The notes beneath the pieces were generated by a model. That model had not been told where the DNA came from and ran no database searches. It saw nothing but the letters and a program-made list of their open reading frames with translations. DNA of 64,000 bases from an uncultured Alphaproteobacteria bacterium (lineage in GTDB: Bacteria > Pseudomonadota > Alphaproteobacteria > HIMB59 > GCA-002718135). Positions within the stretch are counted from its first letter, which is position 1, and each line of letters begins with the position of its first letter. Made by a program: the position numbers and the translations under genes. The stretch spans positions 1 to 64,000 of the forward strand of contig CACKIH010000004.1 of the NCBI GenBank assembly GCA_902600225.1, written 5' to 3'. Of this stretch, positions 10,274 through 21,095 are shown piece after piece.

Positions 10274-11161
10274 ATGAGAAAATTTCTAAACGGACCATGG
10301 GTTTTACTAATGCCCACTTTAATAATACTTACTTGTGTTGTTTTATTACCTTTGCTCCTATCATTATGGACAAGTTTTACACCTTTTAAGTTAACAAAAC
10401 CCGATACTCTCTATCGTTTCGTTGGATTTAGAAATTATGAAAGACTAATTGGAGATCTTGATTTTTGGATAGCTTTTGGAAGAACAGTTTTATTTTTAGC
10501 TATTGCTCTTAATCTAGAATTAGTCTTTGGTCTTGGAATAGCACTTTTAATAAATAAAATTACTTACGGACAAAGAACATTGAGAACACTAATGATGTTT
10601 CCAATGATGTTTTCTCCAATTCTAGTAGGATTTCAATGGAAGTACATTTTTAATGACAATATTGGTTTAATGAATAATTTTTTGAGAGAGTTTGGAGTCA
10701 TACAACCAATACCATGGCTTGTTGATGGCATTTTAGCAAACGTTTCAATAATGGCTGCTGAAATATGGTCAAGTACATCAGTATTTGCGATTTTATTATT
10801 AGCAGGTTTATTAGGTATACCTAAAGACCCTATTGAGGCTGCCAAAGTTGATGGATGCAACTCATGGCAAGTATTTAAAAATATTACATTACCTTTTTTG
10901 ATGCCATTTGTATTTATTGCGATGACGATCAGATCATTAGATGTTGCAAGAGCTTATGATATTGTTCAGATGATGACTGGTGGTGGTCCTGCCAAAAGAA
11001 CAGAATTACTTTGGACTTTAATTTCGAGAACTGGATACGTAGATGCGAAGATGGGAATGGCTAATGCAATGTCATATATTTCAATTTTTCTTTCAATTGC
11101 ATTCACTTTTTTCTTTTTTTATAAATTAGTAGAAGCAAGGCAGAGGTTAAGTTATGAATAA
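10274..11161 (+). CDS. sugar ABC transporter permease (MalF/UgpA-like)
   Basis: multi-TM; EAAKVDGCNSWQVFKNITLPFL EAA motif. Confidence 0.9.
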   Translation: MRKFLNGPWVLLMPTLIILTCVVLLPLLLSLWTSFTPFKLTKPDTLYRFVGFRNYERLIGDLDFWIAFGRTVLFLAIALNLELVFGLGIALLINKITYGQRTLRTLMMFPMMFSPILVGFQWKYIFNDNIGLMNNFLREFGVIQPIPWLVDGILANVSIMAAEIWSSTSVFAILLLAGLLGIPKDPIEAAKVDGCNSWQVFKNITLPFLMPFVFIAMTIRSLDVARAYDIVQMMTGGGPAKRTELLWTLISRTGYVDAKMGMANAMSYISIFLSIAFTFFFFYKLVEARQRLSYE

Positions 11162-12014
11162 AAAACAAATCAATAATATTCTAATTTGGTTTTCAGCTAT
11201 TATTTTAATAATTCTAATTATGACTCCTGGCTTGTGGGTAGTGCTTACAGCATTTAGACCTCAAGTAGATGTTATGGCAAAACCTGCTGTTTGGATACCG
11301 CGTAATCTAAACTTAATTCAATTTGAAACTATGCTCTTTGGTGGTTCCGAGGGATCAATGGGTAGAAGTCCTATACCTGTTTTAAGTTATTTACGAAATT
11401 CACTTATAATTTCTTTTACAAGTACATTTATAGCAGTGTTAGTGGGTACAATTGGAGGATATGGTTTTGCGAGACATAATTTTAAGCACAAAAATAAATA
11501 TTTTTTATTAATCATGTTAACTAGAACAATTCCTGGCATATCTTTAAGTTTACCAATCTTTATTATTTTTTCAAAAATTGGTTTAATCGATACGCATATT
11601 GGGATTATACTCGTTTTTGTTGCTTTAAATATTCCATTTACAATTTGGTTAACTGATGGTTTTTTTAGACAAATTCCAAGAGCGATGTCGGAAGTAGCGA
11701 TGACTGATGGCTGTACTAAACTACAAGCATTTTGGCATATTGAATTACCACTATCTCGATCAGGAATAGCATCTGCTGGAATTTTTGCATTTTTAATTTC
11801 ATGGAATGAATATGCATTAGTTTCAAATCTAGCAAGAAGTACAGATTCAAAAACATTAACTGTCGGACTTATGGATTTCACTGCGCAATTTACAATAAAT
11901 TGGCCTGGCATGTGCGCTCTCGCAGTCTTTATAATTATTCCAGCACTAATCTTAACCTTTATGGTTCAAAAGCATTTAGTAACAGGATTAACATTTGGAG
12001 GAGTAAAAGGATAA
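11154..12014 (+). CDS. sugar ABC transporter permease (MalG/UgpE-like)
   Basis: multi-TM; SEVAMTDGCTKLQAFWHIELPLSRSG EAA motif. Confidence 0.9.
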   Translation: MNKKQINNILIWFSAIILIILIMTPGLWVVLTAFRPQVDVMAKPAVWIPRNLNLIQFETMLFGGSEGSMGRSPIPVLSYLRNSLIISFTSTFIAVLVGTIGGYGFARHNFKHKNKYFLLIMLTRTIPGISLSLPIFIIFSKIGLIDTHIGIILVFVALNIPFTIWLTDGFFRQIPRAMSEVAMTDGCTKLQAFWHIELPLSRSGIASAGIFAFLISWNEYALVSNLARSTDSKTLTVGLMDFTAQFTINWPGMCALAVFIIIPALILTFMVQKHLVTGLTFGGVKG

Positions 12015-13108
12015 TGGCAAAAGTAAGCTTACAAGGTGTCTCAAAATTTTATGGAAAGGTTCAAGCAGTAAAAAAAATTGATCTAGAAATTATTAATAAA
12101 GAATTTTTAGTTCTAGTTGGACCATCGGGTTGTGGAAAATCATCTTCTCTAAGAATGATCGCAGGATTAGAGGAAATAGATGAGGGTATTATCAAAATTG
12201 GTGACAAAGAAATGAATAATCTAGAACCTAGAGAAAGAAATGTTTCGATGGTATTTCAAAACTATGCTCTTTATCCTCATATGACAGTAGAAGAAAACTT
12301 AGGATTTTCACTAAAGATTGCAGGACTTGCTAAAAATGAAATTGAAGAAAGAGTACACGAGGCTGCAGGAATTTTAGATATAACTGAATTTTTACAAAGA
12401 AAACCATCACAATTATCAGGCGGTCAAAGACAAAGAGTTGCAATGGGAAGAGCAATTGTAAGAAGACCAGATGTTTTTTTATTTGATGAACCTCTATCTA
12501 ATTTAGATGCAAAATTAAGAAATCAAATGAGGACAGAAATTAAAAGATTACATCAAAAAGTATCAACAACAATTGTCTACGTTACGCACGATCAAGTTGA
12601 AGCAATGACTTTAGCTGATCGAATTGTAATCATGAAAGATGGTATAATAGAACAAATAGGAACACCATTAGATCTATTTGAGAGACCGGCTACAAAATTT
12701 GTAGCCACTTTTATTGGATCTCCTTCCATGAATATGATCAAGGCTTCAATAGTGAAACAGAATAATGAATTATCTATGAAGACAAACGATGGAATTATAG
12801 TACCAGTACCCAAAGATAAACAGAATTCCGTAATTGAAGGTCAAAATATTTCTTTTGGATTTAGAGCTGAAGATATAGTGCCACTAAAATTTGGACAAAA
12901 ACCATCTAGTGCTTGGGAAATGCAATCATCAGTTAATTTAGCTGAACCGCTTGGTACTGAAACTTTGATTTTTACAAACTTTGGTGAAATTGAAATAGTT
13001 AGTAGAATGTTTACACCTGAACAAGTTAAATCAAATGATGTTTTAGATTTTGCTTTAAATTTAGATAGAACATATTTATTCGATGAGAATAGCGGCTTAG
13101 CAATATGA
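12014..13108 (+). CDS. sugar ABC transporter ATP-binding protein (UgpC/MsmK-like)
   Basis: Walker A GPSGCGKSS, signature LSGGQRQRVAMGRA, Walker B FLFDEPLSNLDAKLR. Start corrected from 11900 to ATG 12014 (TAATG overlap). Confidence 0.93.
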   Translation: MAKVSLQGVSKFYGKVQAVKKIDLEIINKEFLVLVGPSGCGKSSSLRMIAGLEEIDEGIIKIGDKEMNNLEPRERNVSMVFQNYALYPHMTVEENLGFSLKIAGLAKNEIEERVHEAAGILDITEFLQRKPSQLSGGQRQRVAMGRAIVRRPDVFLFDEPLSNLDAKLRNQMRTEIKRLHQKVSTTIVYVTHDQVEAMTLADRIVIMKDGIIEQIGTPLDLFERPATKFVATFIGSPSMNMIKASIVKQNNELSMKTNDGIIVPVPKDKQNSVIEGQNISFGFRAEDIVPLKFGQKPSSAWEMQSSVNLAEPLGTETLIFTNFGEIEIVSRMFTPEQVKSNDVLDFALNLDRTYLFDENSGLAI

Positions 13109-13761
13109 TAAGCTCTACTGAAATATCAGATAGATTATCAAAATGTTTTAGTAGTGTTATTCATGATGTCATGAGAGATGATGGATTTAAAAATTTTGTT
13201 TTGAATCCAAATATTAAACCTAATAAGGAAAAACACAAAATTGCAGGGCAAATTTTTACTATTGAAGGGGAATCAAATACTAGTTTTTCTCATCATGAAA
13301 CACTCCTTGCTTGGACTGGTCTTTTATCTAAGGCTCCATCAGATAAAGTTCTTATCTGTCAACCAAACGATAATAATATAGCTTTAATGGGTGAACTGAG
13401 TGCTGAAACTTTACAAAAGAAAAATATTAGAGGCTACATTGCCGATGGTGGGTGTAGAGATTTAGAATTTATAAATAAAATTGATTTTCCTGTTTGGTCA
13501 AAATTTTATACACCTAAAGATGTTGTTGCTTATTGGAAGCCTACTAAATTTGAAGAAACTATTAAAATTGGAGATGTAGAAATAGATAACGGTGATTATG
13601 TAATGGCAGATATTGATGGTATTGTTATTATTCCCCAAGAAAAAGTAATAGATATTTTGGAAAAATCGGAAAAATTAATTAATACTGAAAGCCAAGTTAG
13701 AAAAGCTATAAGAGAAGGAATGGATCCACAAGAAGCATACATTAAGTATAGCGTTTTTTAA
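13105..13761 (+). CDS. RraA-like / HMG aldolase family protein
   Basis: MGELSAETLQKKNIRGYIADGGCRDL motif of the RraA/HMG aldolase fold. Confidence 0.75.
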   Translation: MISSTEISDRLSKCFSSVIHDVMRDDGFKNFVLNPNIKPNKEKHKIAGQIFTIEGESNTSFSHHETLLAWTGLLSKAPSDKVLICQPNDNNIALMGELSAETLQKKNIRGYIADGGCRDLEFINKIDFPVWSKFYTPKDVVAYWKPTKFEETIKIGDVEIDNGDYVMADIDGIVIIPQEKVIDILEKSEKLINTESQVRKAIREGMDPQEAYIKYSVF

Positions 13762-14207
13762 GTATTTTTTCTTTCAACCAAAAGTATATGTTCAGAATAA
13801 CAAACACATTTGTCATTTTGATTTAAAATTTCACACGCTTCATTAACTTGTCCGTATTGAGGCCTTTTCGGATCATCCTTTTTTTCTTTTATTGTAACCT
13901 TAGTGTGAATTGTATCACCTATAAAAACAGGATTAGGAAAACGTAATCTTTCAAACCCATAGGTAAAAGCTCGCTTGTTAACTATTGAAGCTGTAAGCGC
14001 GATACCTATCGAAAAAGTACAACTAAATTGTGCTATTCGTTGACCAAACGGACCCTTTTTAGCAAACTCAGCATCAGTATGATGAGGGTAAAAGTCTCCA
14101 GAGTGCATTGCGTGCATTACAATATCAGTTTCAGTGATGGTTCTGCCAACAGTGACTCTTTCCGCACCAAGTTCATAGTCTTCGAAGAATTGTTCTATTT
14201 CTACCAT
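13758..14207 (-). CDS. MaoC-like (hotdog) dehydratase
   Basis: [51 protein letters not shown]. Confidence 0.85.
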   Translation of the reverse strand: MVEIEQFFEDYELGAERVTVGRTITETDIVMHAMHSGDFYPHHTDAEFAKKGPFGQRIAQFSCTFSIGIALTASIVNKRAFTYGFERLRFPNPVFIGDTIHTKVTIKEKKDDPKRPQYGQVNEACEILNQNDKCVCYSEHILLVERKNT

Positions 14208-14255
14208 TTTTATTGAATAAATATTTCTCTGTAATAAGGTAGCATAATTGTAAAA

Positions 14256-14819
14256 ATGAATAAAGATAATAAATTTGAAAACACTGTTGGGATTGAGTCA
14301 ACATTTCCAAAAGATATGCCTAATGAGCATGGAGAAATTCCAGTATGGAATTCTGAAAACTGGTTTTATGAAGACGTTATTGTCGGTCATAAAATTAGAT
14401 CTCTTCGCAGAACAATATCTGAAGGAGAGGCCATGCAATTTAATTGTATGGTTTTAGATATGCATCCATATGTAGGTGATGAACATTTTGCCAAAAATGA
14501 AGGTATGTTCCAAAAAAGATTAGTAGCAGGAGCAATGGTTTTTTCTTATGGGTTAGGTTTAGTTGCAACTAACTGTGTAAATTCTTTTAGTTATGGATAT
14601 GACCGTTTAAGATTCATCAAACCAGTTTTTATTGGAGACACAATTTATACAATTAGAACTAATATGGAAAAAAAACCAAAATATGAAAAAATGGGTTTAG
14701 TTAGAACCAGTTACGAAGTTTTTAAAGGGGAAGGCGAAATCGTTCTATATTGTGAGCACCTACATTCAGTTTTATATAAAAAACCAGAAGACTTTAAAGA
14801 TAAATACGAAAAAAAATGA
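14256..14819 (+). CDS. MaoC-like (hotdog) dehydratase
   Basis: [42 protein letters not shown]. Confidence 0.8.
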   Translation: MNKDNKFENTVGIESTFPKDMPNEHGEIPVWNSENWFYEDVIVGHKIRSLRRTISEGEAMQFNCMVLDMHPYVGDEHFAKNEGMFQKRLVAGAMVFSYGLGLVATNCVNSFSYGYDRLRFIKPVFIGDTIYTIRTNMEKKPKYEKMGLVRTSYEVFKGEGEIVLYCEHLHSVLYKKPEDFKDKYEKK

Positions 14820-15949
14820 TTAACTTAAAGGGGATGACTTGGGATCATTCTAGAGGTTTTGATCCAATGGTTGCTACATCTAAAAAATTTCAGGAGTTTC
14901 ATAATAATAAAGTTTCAATTGAATGGGATAAAAGACCGTTACAAGCATTTGCAGATAGACCCATAGAAGACATGACTGATGATTATGATTTAATAGTAAT
15001 AGACTATCCTCATGTTGGTGAAGTAGCTCACAAAGGACTTTTACAAAACTTAAATCTCAATGAATATCAATCTAAATTAAACGATTTAAAAAAGCAATCA
15101 GTTGGAAAATCACATGAGAGCTATTTTATAGATAATAAACAATGGGCTCTTGCCATAGATGCTGCCTCACAGACCGCGTGTTACAGAGAAGACTTAGTTA
15201 GAACAATTCCATCTAAATGGGATGATCTTCTTTCATTAGCAAAAGAGAGAAAAGTTCTTTGGCCTTTAAAACCAGTCCATGCAATAAGTAGTTTTTATAG
15301 TATTTATAACAACATTACCGAAGAATTAATCCCAGAAGAAAAAAATTTTATTAATAAAGATGCTGGCGTTAAGACCCTTACAATGATGAAAGCTGTATCC
15401 AAAGAAATAATCAATGATTGCTTAAGTATGGATCCAATTCAAACTGCTGAACTCATGACAGAGACTAATGATTTTTATTATTGCCCATACATTTATGGAT
15501 TTTCAAATTACTCGAGAAATAATTATAGAAAAAATATTTTGAAATATATTGATGTTTTAGATTTGTCAGGCAAAGGTCCATCAGGTACACATTTAGGTGG
15601 CACTGGCATAGCAGTATCAAATGTTAGTAAGAATAAAGATCTAGCAATTGAATATGCATTTTGGATTGCAGGTGCTGAATGTCAAAAGTCACTTTTTTAC
15701 CAAAGTGGTGGACAACCAGGAAATTCTGAAGCTTGGGAGGATGAAAAGATAAATCTAGAAACAAACGATTTTTTTAAAGCAACTCGTAAAACTCTTGATT
15801 TAGCATGGGTAAGACCAAGGCATAATGGTTATATGGAATTTCAGGACAAAAGTGGCGATGTTATTAATGAATACCTACAAACAGAAATTTCAGCTGAAAG
15901 TATTTGTGAAAAATTATCTGATATGTACAATAACAGTTTCAAAGAATAA
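14816..15949 (+). CDS. ABC solute-binding-protein-fold protein lacking a signal peptide
   Basis: Resembles extracellular solute-binding proteins (TEWDRR-type N-lobe, [30 protein letters not shown]) but starts [19 protein letters not shown]-coupled to upstream MaoC gene. Confidence 0.65.
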   Translation: MINLKGMTWDHSRGFDPMVATSKKFQEFHNNKVSIEWDKRPLQAFADRPIEDMTDDYDLIVIDYPHVGEVAHKGLLQNLNLNEYQSKLNDLKKQSVGKSHESYFIDNKQWALAIDAASQTACYREDLVRTIPSKWDDLLSLAKERKVLWPLKPVHAISSFYSIYNNITEELIPEEKNFINKDAGVKTLTMMKAVSKEIINDCLSMDPIQTAELMTETNDFYYCPYIYGFSNYSRNNYRKNILKYIDVLDLSGKGPSGTHLGGTGIAVSNVSKNKDLAIEYAFWIAGAECQKSLFYQSGGQPGNSEAWEDEKINLETNDFFKATRKTLDLAWVRPRHNGYMEFQDKSGDVINEYLQTEISAESICEKLSDMYNNSFKE

Positions 15950-15957
15950 ATTATTGT

Positions 15958-17106
15958 ATGACTAAACCATTAGAAGGATTAACTGTATTAGAATTTAGCC
16001 AGTTTTTATCCGGGCCATATGCAGGCTTAAGACTTGCTGATTTAGGAGCAAGAGTAATTAAAATTGAAAGACCAGAAGTTGGGGATCTTTGTAGAAACTT
16101 ATATATCAGCGATACTGATCTCGAAGGTGATAGCACTTTATTTCATGCAATTAATAGAAATAAGGAAAGCTTTGCAGCAAATTTAAAAGATGCCAAAGAC
16201 ATAGAGTTAGTAAAAAAATTAATTGAGAAGGCGGATATAATTACACAAAATTTTAGACCAGGAGTAATTGAACGTATTGGTTTAGATTATAAAAATGTAA
16301 AAAAAATAAATCCAAAAATAGTTTACGGAACTATTTCTGGTTACGGATCTGATGGACCTTGGAGTTCATTACCTGGACAAGATTTATTAGCGCAATCTAG
16401 AACAGGTTTAGTTTGGTTAAATGGTAATGGAGGTGAAGCACCAACCCCAATGGGTTTGGCAGTTGCTGACATGTTGGCAGGACATACACTTGTTGAAGGT
16501 ATACTAGCAGCGGTTATCAAAAGATTTCGAACGGATAATGGATCCCATGTAGAAACAAGTTTAGTTGAGGCCTTATTAGATTTTCAATTTGAAGTTCTTA
16601 CGACATATTTTAACGATGGAAATAGAAAGCCGCAAAGAAGTTCCTATAATAATGCCCACGCATATCTGTCAGCTCCATATGGAATTTATAAAACATCAAA
16701 TGGATATATAGCAATTGCAATGACACCACTTCCTCAACTTGGTGAATTACTTGATTTAAATTCAATTAAAGATTTGCATGATCAAAAAGAATGGTTCACA
16801 AAAAGAGATGAAATTAAAAAAGATATTGGCGACTGGATTGAAAAACAAACAACAGAACACTGGTTGAGTATTCTTGAGCCAGCAGATATATGGTGTGCTA
16901 AAGTACTTGATTGGGAAACAATGGTTAAACACGAAGGATTCAAGATTCTCGATATGGTTCAGAGAATTAAAAGAGATGATGGACTTGATATTGAAACACT
17001 TCGTTGCCCAATTAAAATTGATGGAGAGATTTTTAAATCAAGTAAGGCAGCTCCAAAAATTGGGAATGACAATAATAGTATTATGAAAGAATTTGGTATC
17101 TCATGA
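15958..17106 (+). CDS. CaiB/BaiF family CoA-transferase
   Basis: MTKPLEGLTVLEFSQFLSGPYAGLRLADLGARVIKIERPEVGDLCR; NRNKESFAANLKD; TQNFRPGVIERIGLDY. Confidence 0.92.
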   Translation: MTKPLEGLTVLEFSQFLSGPYAGLRLADLGARVIKIERPEVGDLCRNLYISDTDLEGDSTLFHAINRNKESFAANLKDAKDIELVKKLIEKADIITQNFRPGVIERIGLDYKNVKKINPKIVYGTISGYGSDGPWSSLPGQDLLAQSRTGLVWLNGNGGEAPTPMGLAVADMLAGHTLVEGILAAVIKRFRTDNGSHVETSLVEALLDFQFEVLTTYFNDGNRKPQRSSYNNAHAYLSAPYGIYKTSNGYIAIAMTPLPQLGELLDLNSIKDLHDQKEWFTKRDEIKKDIGDWIEKQTTEHWLSILEPADIWCAKVLDWETMVKHEGFKILDMVQRIKRDDGLDIETLRCPIKIDGEIFKSSKAAPKIGNDNNSIMKEFGIS

Positions 17107-18209
17107 AAATTAAAGATATAGAAATTCGTATGTGTCAACACAAAGAGCCTGTCATGAAAGATTCAGAAATGAGAGATGGGAAAAAATCAGATTTAGAATT
17201 CTTAGTTATCACATTTCACACTGATGAAGGTCTATCTAGCTCTACTTTTGGGTTTGCAGGAAGGGGTGCAGAAATGGCTGGTGAAATCGCAAATTCAATT
17301 TTTAAACCTTTTTTTATTGGCAGAGACCCACTTTATCGTGAACAACATTGGCATGAATACAGAACTGCAGACAGATGGTGGAACCACGCACCTATATATA
17401 GTTATGGACCATTTGATATTAATTGTTGGCTTCTCTCATCTATGCAAGCAGACCAACCTCTTTATAAGTATTTAGGCGCTTATAGAGACAAGGTTCCAAT
17501 TTATGGAAGTTCTCTAGTTTTAGATTCACCTGAGGCTTACGCAAAAGAAGCCTTGGAATATAAAAAGAGAGGTTTCAATGCTTATAAACTTCATCCTCCT
17601 GGAAAATATGATTTTGATTTGGAAGCTCATAAAAAAACACGTGAAGCAGTTGGTGATGAATTTAAGCTTATGAGTGATCCAGTTGCCCCTTATACTTTTG
17701 AACAAGCTCTACGTTTTGGAAGAGAGTTAGAAAAATTAAATTATTATTGGTACGAGGAACCTTTGTTTGATGAAAATTTTCATAATCTAAGAGAATTAAC
17801 TAGAATATTAGATATCCCTATTATTGGAACAGAGGTTATAGCAAAACACCCTTACAGTGTTGCGGAATGTATCTCTACAAGGGTTGTTGATATGGTAAGA
17901 GCTGATGTTTCATGGAGTGGAGGCATTACAGCTACAATGAAAACAGCACACTTAGCAGAAAGTTTTGGTGTTCAGTGTGAAATTCATACAGCTATTTATC
18001 ATCCTTTAGAACTTGTTAACTTACATTGTTGTGCAGCTATAAAAAATTCTGAATTTTTTGAAGTACTGGTTCCTTATGAATATTTCAATTTTGGTTTAAA
18101 AGATTCTATCAAAGTCGAAAACGGTTATGCCCATTTACCTTCTAAGCCAGGTCTTGGCATTGATTTAGATTGGGATTTTATAGATAATACAACTTTCAAA
18201 AAAATTTAA
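17103..18209 (+). CDS. enolase-superfamily (mandelate racemase/muconate lactonizing-type) enzyme
   Basis: AYKLHPPG, LMSDPVAPY, YYWYEEPLFDEN, IIGTEV, EIHTAIYHPLE. Confidence 0.8.
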   Translation: MKIKDIEIRMCQHKEPVMKDSEMRDGKKSDLEFLVITFHTDEGLSSSTFGFAGRGAEMAGEIANSIFKPFFIGRDPLYREQHWHEYRTADRWWNHAPIYSYGPFDINCWLLSSMQADQPLYKYLGAYRDKVPIYGSSLVLDSPEAYAKEALEYKKRGFNAYKLHPPGKYDFDLEAHKKTREAVGDEFKLMSDPVAPYTFEQALRFGRELEKLNYYWYEEPLFDENFHNLRELTRILDIPIIGTEVIAKHPYSVAECISTRVVDMVRADVSWSGGITATMKTAHLAESFGVQCEIHTAIYHPLELVNLHCCAAIKNSEFFEVLVPYEYFNFGLKDSIKVENGYAHLPSKPGLGIDLDWDFIDNTTFKKI

Positions 18210-18211
18210 AA

Positions 18212-19513
18212 ATGACAAAGATTACTAAATTTAGTGTTCAAGATGTAAGATTTCCTACTTCAAAAGATTTAACTGGATCTGATGCCATTCATACAGATCC
18301 TGATTATTCAGCAACGTATGTGACAGCTTTTACTGATCAAGCAGAATTAAAAGGATACGGTATTGCCTTCACGATTGGTAAAGGAAATGACATTGTTGCT
18401 GAATGTATAAAACATTTTTTTCCAATTTTTGAAAATATGGACTTAAATGATTTAGAAAATAATATTGGTAAGCTCTGGTTCAAGTGTGTTGATCATAGTC
18501 AGTTACGTTGGTTAGGTCCTGAAAAAGGAGTTGTTCATATGGCTGTATCAGCAATCTTTAATTGTTTATGGGATTTAATTGCTAAGAAGCACAAAAAACC
18601 TTTGTGGCAGTTTATTGTAGAAAGTGAGCCTGAAAAAATAGTTAGCTGGTTAACATTTAAATATATTGAAGATGTTTTAACTCCAGAGGAAGCGTTAGCG
18701 ATTTTATCAAACAATCAAAATGATAAACAAAAACGTATCGATACAGTATTGCAAGAAGGATATCCATCTTACACAACTGCTGCAGGATGGCTTGGCTATT
18801 CAGATGAAAAAATAATTCAATTATGTAGAGAATATATGGCGAAAGGTTGGAAACATTTTAAAATCAAGGTTGGTTTAGATCTAGATGCAGATGTAAAAAG
18901 ACTTGAGTTAATTAGAAAAACAATTGGTGATGATTGCTTTATTATGGTTGATGCAAACCAACAATGGAACGTAGAACAATCGATTAAACATATTAATGCA
19001 TACAAAAAATTTAATTTATTTTTTGTAGAAGAACCTACAAGTCCAGATGATGTAATGGGTTTTGCCAAAATAAAAAAAGAAGTTGGAAACGTAAGACTTG
19101 CAACTGGAGAAGCTTGTGGGGGTCGTATCATGTTTAAACAATTTCTCGAATCTGGTGCAATGAACATTTGTCAAATTGATAGTTGCAGGTTGGGAAGCAT
19201 CAATGAAATAATAACTGTGTTGTTAATGGCACATAAATTTAATGTTCCAGTCTTTCCTCATGCTGGTGGTGTTGGTCTTTGTGAGTATGTCCAACACTTA
19301 TGTATGATTGATTATATTTTAATTAATGGTTCTAAAAATGATAAAGTAGTAGAATATCAAGATAGTTTACATGAACACTTCATATACCCATGTAAAATTG
19401 AAAATGGAAATTATATGCCTCCACGTGATCATGGATATTCTATTGAAATGAAAGAAAAGTCTGTTAATGAGTTTTCTTTTCCTAACGGAGAGTATTGGAA
19501 GAATAATATATGA
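18212..19513 (+). CDS. fucD: L-fuconate dehydratase
   Basis: 433 aa enolase superfamily; HFKIKVGLDLDADVKR, MVDANQQWNV, FVEEPTSPDD, ATGEACGGR, FPHAGGVGLCEYVQHL. Confidence 0.9.
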   Translation: MTKITKFSVQDVRFPTSKDLTGSDAIHTDPDYSATYVTAFTDQAELKGYGIAFTIGKGNDIVAECIKHFFPIFENMDLNDLENNIGKLWFKCVDHSQLRWLGPEKGVVHMAVSAIFNCLWDLIAKKHKKPLWQFIVESEPEKIVSWLTFKYIEDVLTPEEALAILSNNQNDKQKRIDTVLQEGYPSYTTAAGWLGYSDEKIIQLCREYMAKGWKHFKIKVGLDLDADVKRLELIRKTIGDDCFIMVDANQQWNVEQSIKHINAYKKFNLFFVEEPTSPDDVMGFAKIKKEVGNVRLATGEACGGRIMFKQFLESGAMNICQIDSCRLGSINEIITVLLMAHKFNVPVFPHAGGVGLCEYVQHLCMIDYILINGSKNDKVVEYQDSLHEHFIYPCKIENGNYMPPRDHGYSIEMKEKSVNEFSFPNGEYWKNNI

Positions 19514-20247
19514 GACTAAAAGATAAAAAAATAATTGTAACTGCTGCAGCACAAGGAATAGGAAGGTCAACAGCTTTAAGATTTGCTAATGAAGGTGCGC
19601 ATGTCACTGCAACTGATATTAATGAAGATAAACTTAAAGAATTAAACAAAGAAAATACTTTAATAAAAACTCAAAAATTAGATTCAACAAATAAAAATGC
19701 CGTTGAGGAATTTTGTTCAACTATTGATTATGTTGATGTTCTCTTTCACGCTGTAGGTTTTGTTCATCATGGAACATTATTGGAATGTGATGATGTAGAA
19801 TTTCATCGATCAGTTAATGTAAATGTATATTCAGCCTATCTAATGAGTTATAATTTACTACCTAAAATGTTGGATAATGGAAAAGGAAACATAATAATTG
19901 TATCTTCTGCAGCTTCAAATGTAAAAGGAGCTCCTAACAGATTTATTTATGGAACAACAAAAGCTGCATTAAATGGTTTTGTAAAAGCTCTAGCAGCAGA
20001 TTATGTCAAAAAAGGAATTCGTTGCAATGCAATACTTCCTGGAACAGTAGAAACACCATCTTGGGAAAGTAGGGTGAATATGGCTGATGATCCAAAACAA
20101 GCTCGAAGGGATTTTATTGCTAGACAAGCTATGGGAAGATTAGCTCAACCAGAAGAAATTGCTTCACTTGCAACTTATTTAGCAAGTGATGAATCAGATT
20201 TTGTAACAGGAACACTAAATTTAATTGATGGAGGGTGGACTTTATAA
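19510..20247 (+). CDS. SDR dehydrogenase, probable 2-keto-3-deoxy-L-fuconate dehydrogenase
   Basis: AAAQGIGRSTALRFANEGAHV, SSAASNVKGAPNRFIYGTTKAAL; directly downstream of fucD. Confidence 0.82.
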   Translation: MRLKDKKIIVTAAAQGIGRSTALRFANEGAHVTATDINEDKLKELNKENTLIKTQKLDSTNKNAVEEFCSTIDYVDVLFHAVGFVHHGTLLECDDVEFHRSVNVNVYSAYLMSYNLLPKMLDNGKGNIIIVSSAASNVKGAPNRFIYGTTKAALNGFVKALAADYVKKGIRCNAILPGTVETPSWESRVNMADDPKQARRDFIARQAMGRLAQPEEIASLATYLASDESDFVTGTLNLIDGGWTL

Positions 20248-21095
20248 TGAAAACTTTAAGATATAGAATTGGTAAAGATGTTAAGCCAGGAATTTTGGAC
20301 TCAGAAGAGAACATACGCGATGCTTCTTCTTTGGTAAATGATTGGGATAATAAGAATGTAACTATTGAAAAGCTGAATGAAGTAAAACAAGTTGATTTAA
20401 GTTCATTACCTATTGTCAAAAGTCATGACAGTATAGCACCATGTATTTGTAAAGAAAGTATTGGTAAAATTATTTGTATAGGCCTTAATTATTCTGACCA
20501 TGCAGAAGAAACAGGACAAAAAGTACCTCCCGAACCAATTATTTTTGCAAAAGCAACAAGTTCAGTAATTGGACCAAATGATGATGTGGAGATCCCCAAA
20601 AAATCAGTTAAATCTGACTGGGAAGTTGAATTAGGTGTTATTATTGGAAAAGAAGCAAAGTATATTTCTGAAAGTGAATCACAATCTCATATTGCTGGGT
20701 ACTGTGTTATTAATGATTTAAGCGAGAGAGAATTTCAGATTGAACATTCAGGCCAATGGATGAAAGGTAAATCATGTGATACTTTTGGACCAATAGGCCC
20801 TTATTTAGTTACAACAGACGAAATTCCTGATCCTCAAAATCTTAAAATGTGGCTTGAGGTTAATGGTAAGAAAATGCAAGATGGATCTACAAGTACGATG
20901 GTTTACGGTGTAGACTTTCTCATTAGTTATTTAAGTCAATTTATGTCATTACAGCCAGGAGATATTATCTCTACTGGAACACCTCCAGGTGTAGGTATGG
21001 GAATGAACCCTCAAGTTTTTTTAAAAGCTGGTGATGTAATGAAATTAGGAATTGAAGGCTTAGGAGAACAATCACAAAAAACAATTCAAGCTTAA
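20247..21095 (+). CDS. fumarylacetoacetate hydrolase family protein, probable 2,4-diketo-3-deoxy-L-fuconate hydrolase
   Basis: CIGLNYSDHAEETGQKVPPEPIIFAKATSSVIGPND; GDIISTGTPPGVGMG. Start adjusted to ATG 20247 (TAATG overlap). Confidence 0.85.
   Translation: MKTLRYRIGKDVKPGILDSEENIRDASSLVNDWDNKNVTIEKLNEVKQVDLSSLPIVKSHDSIAPCICKESIGKIICIGLNYSDHAEETGQKVPPEPIIFAKATSSVIGPNDDVEIPKKSVKSDWEVELGVIIGKEAKYISESESQSHIAGYCVINDLSEREFQIEHSGQWMKGKSCDTFGPIGPYLVTTDEIPDPQNLKMWLEVNGKKMQDGSTSTMVYGVDFLISYLSQFMSLQPGDIISTGTPPGVGMGMNPQVFLKAGDVMKLGIEGLGEQSQKTIQA

Noticed and set aside
11387-11911. 174-aa minus-strand ORF
   Set aside because: Lies wholly antisense to a well-supported MalG-type permease; no recognisable protein features.
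11900-12013. N-terminal extension of the ABC ATPase ORF
   Set aside because: Overlaps the permease gene in another frame; ATG 12014 with TAATG coupling gives the standard ATPase N-terminus.
18817-19167. 116-aa minus-strand ORF
   Set aside because: Antisense to the L-fuconate dehydratase gene.
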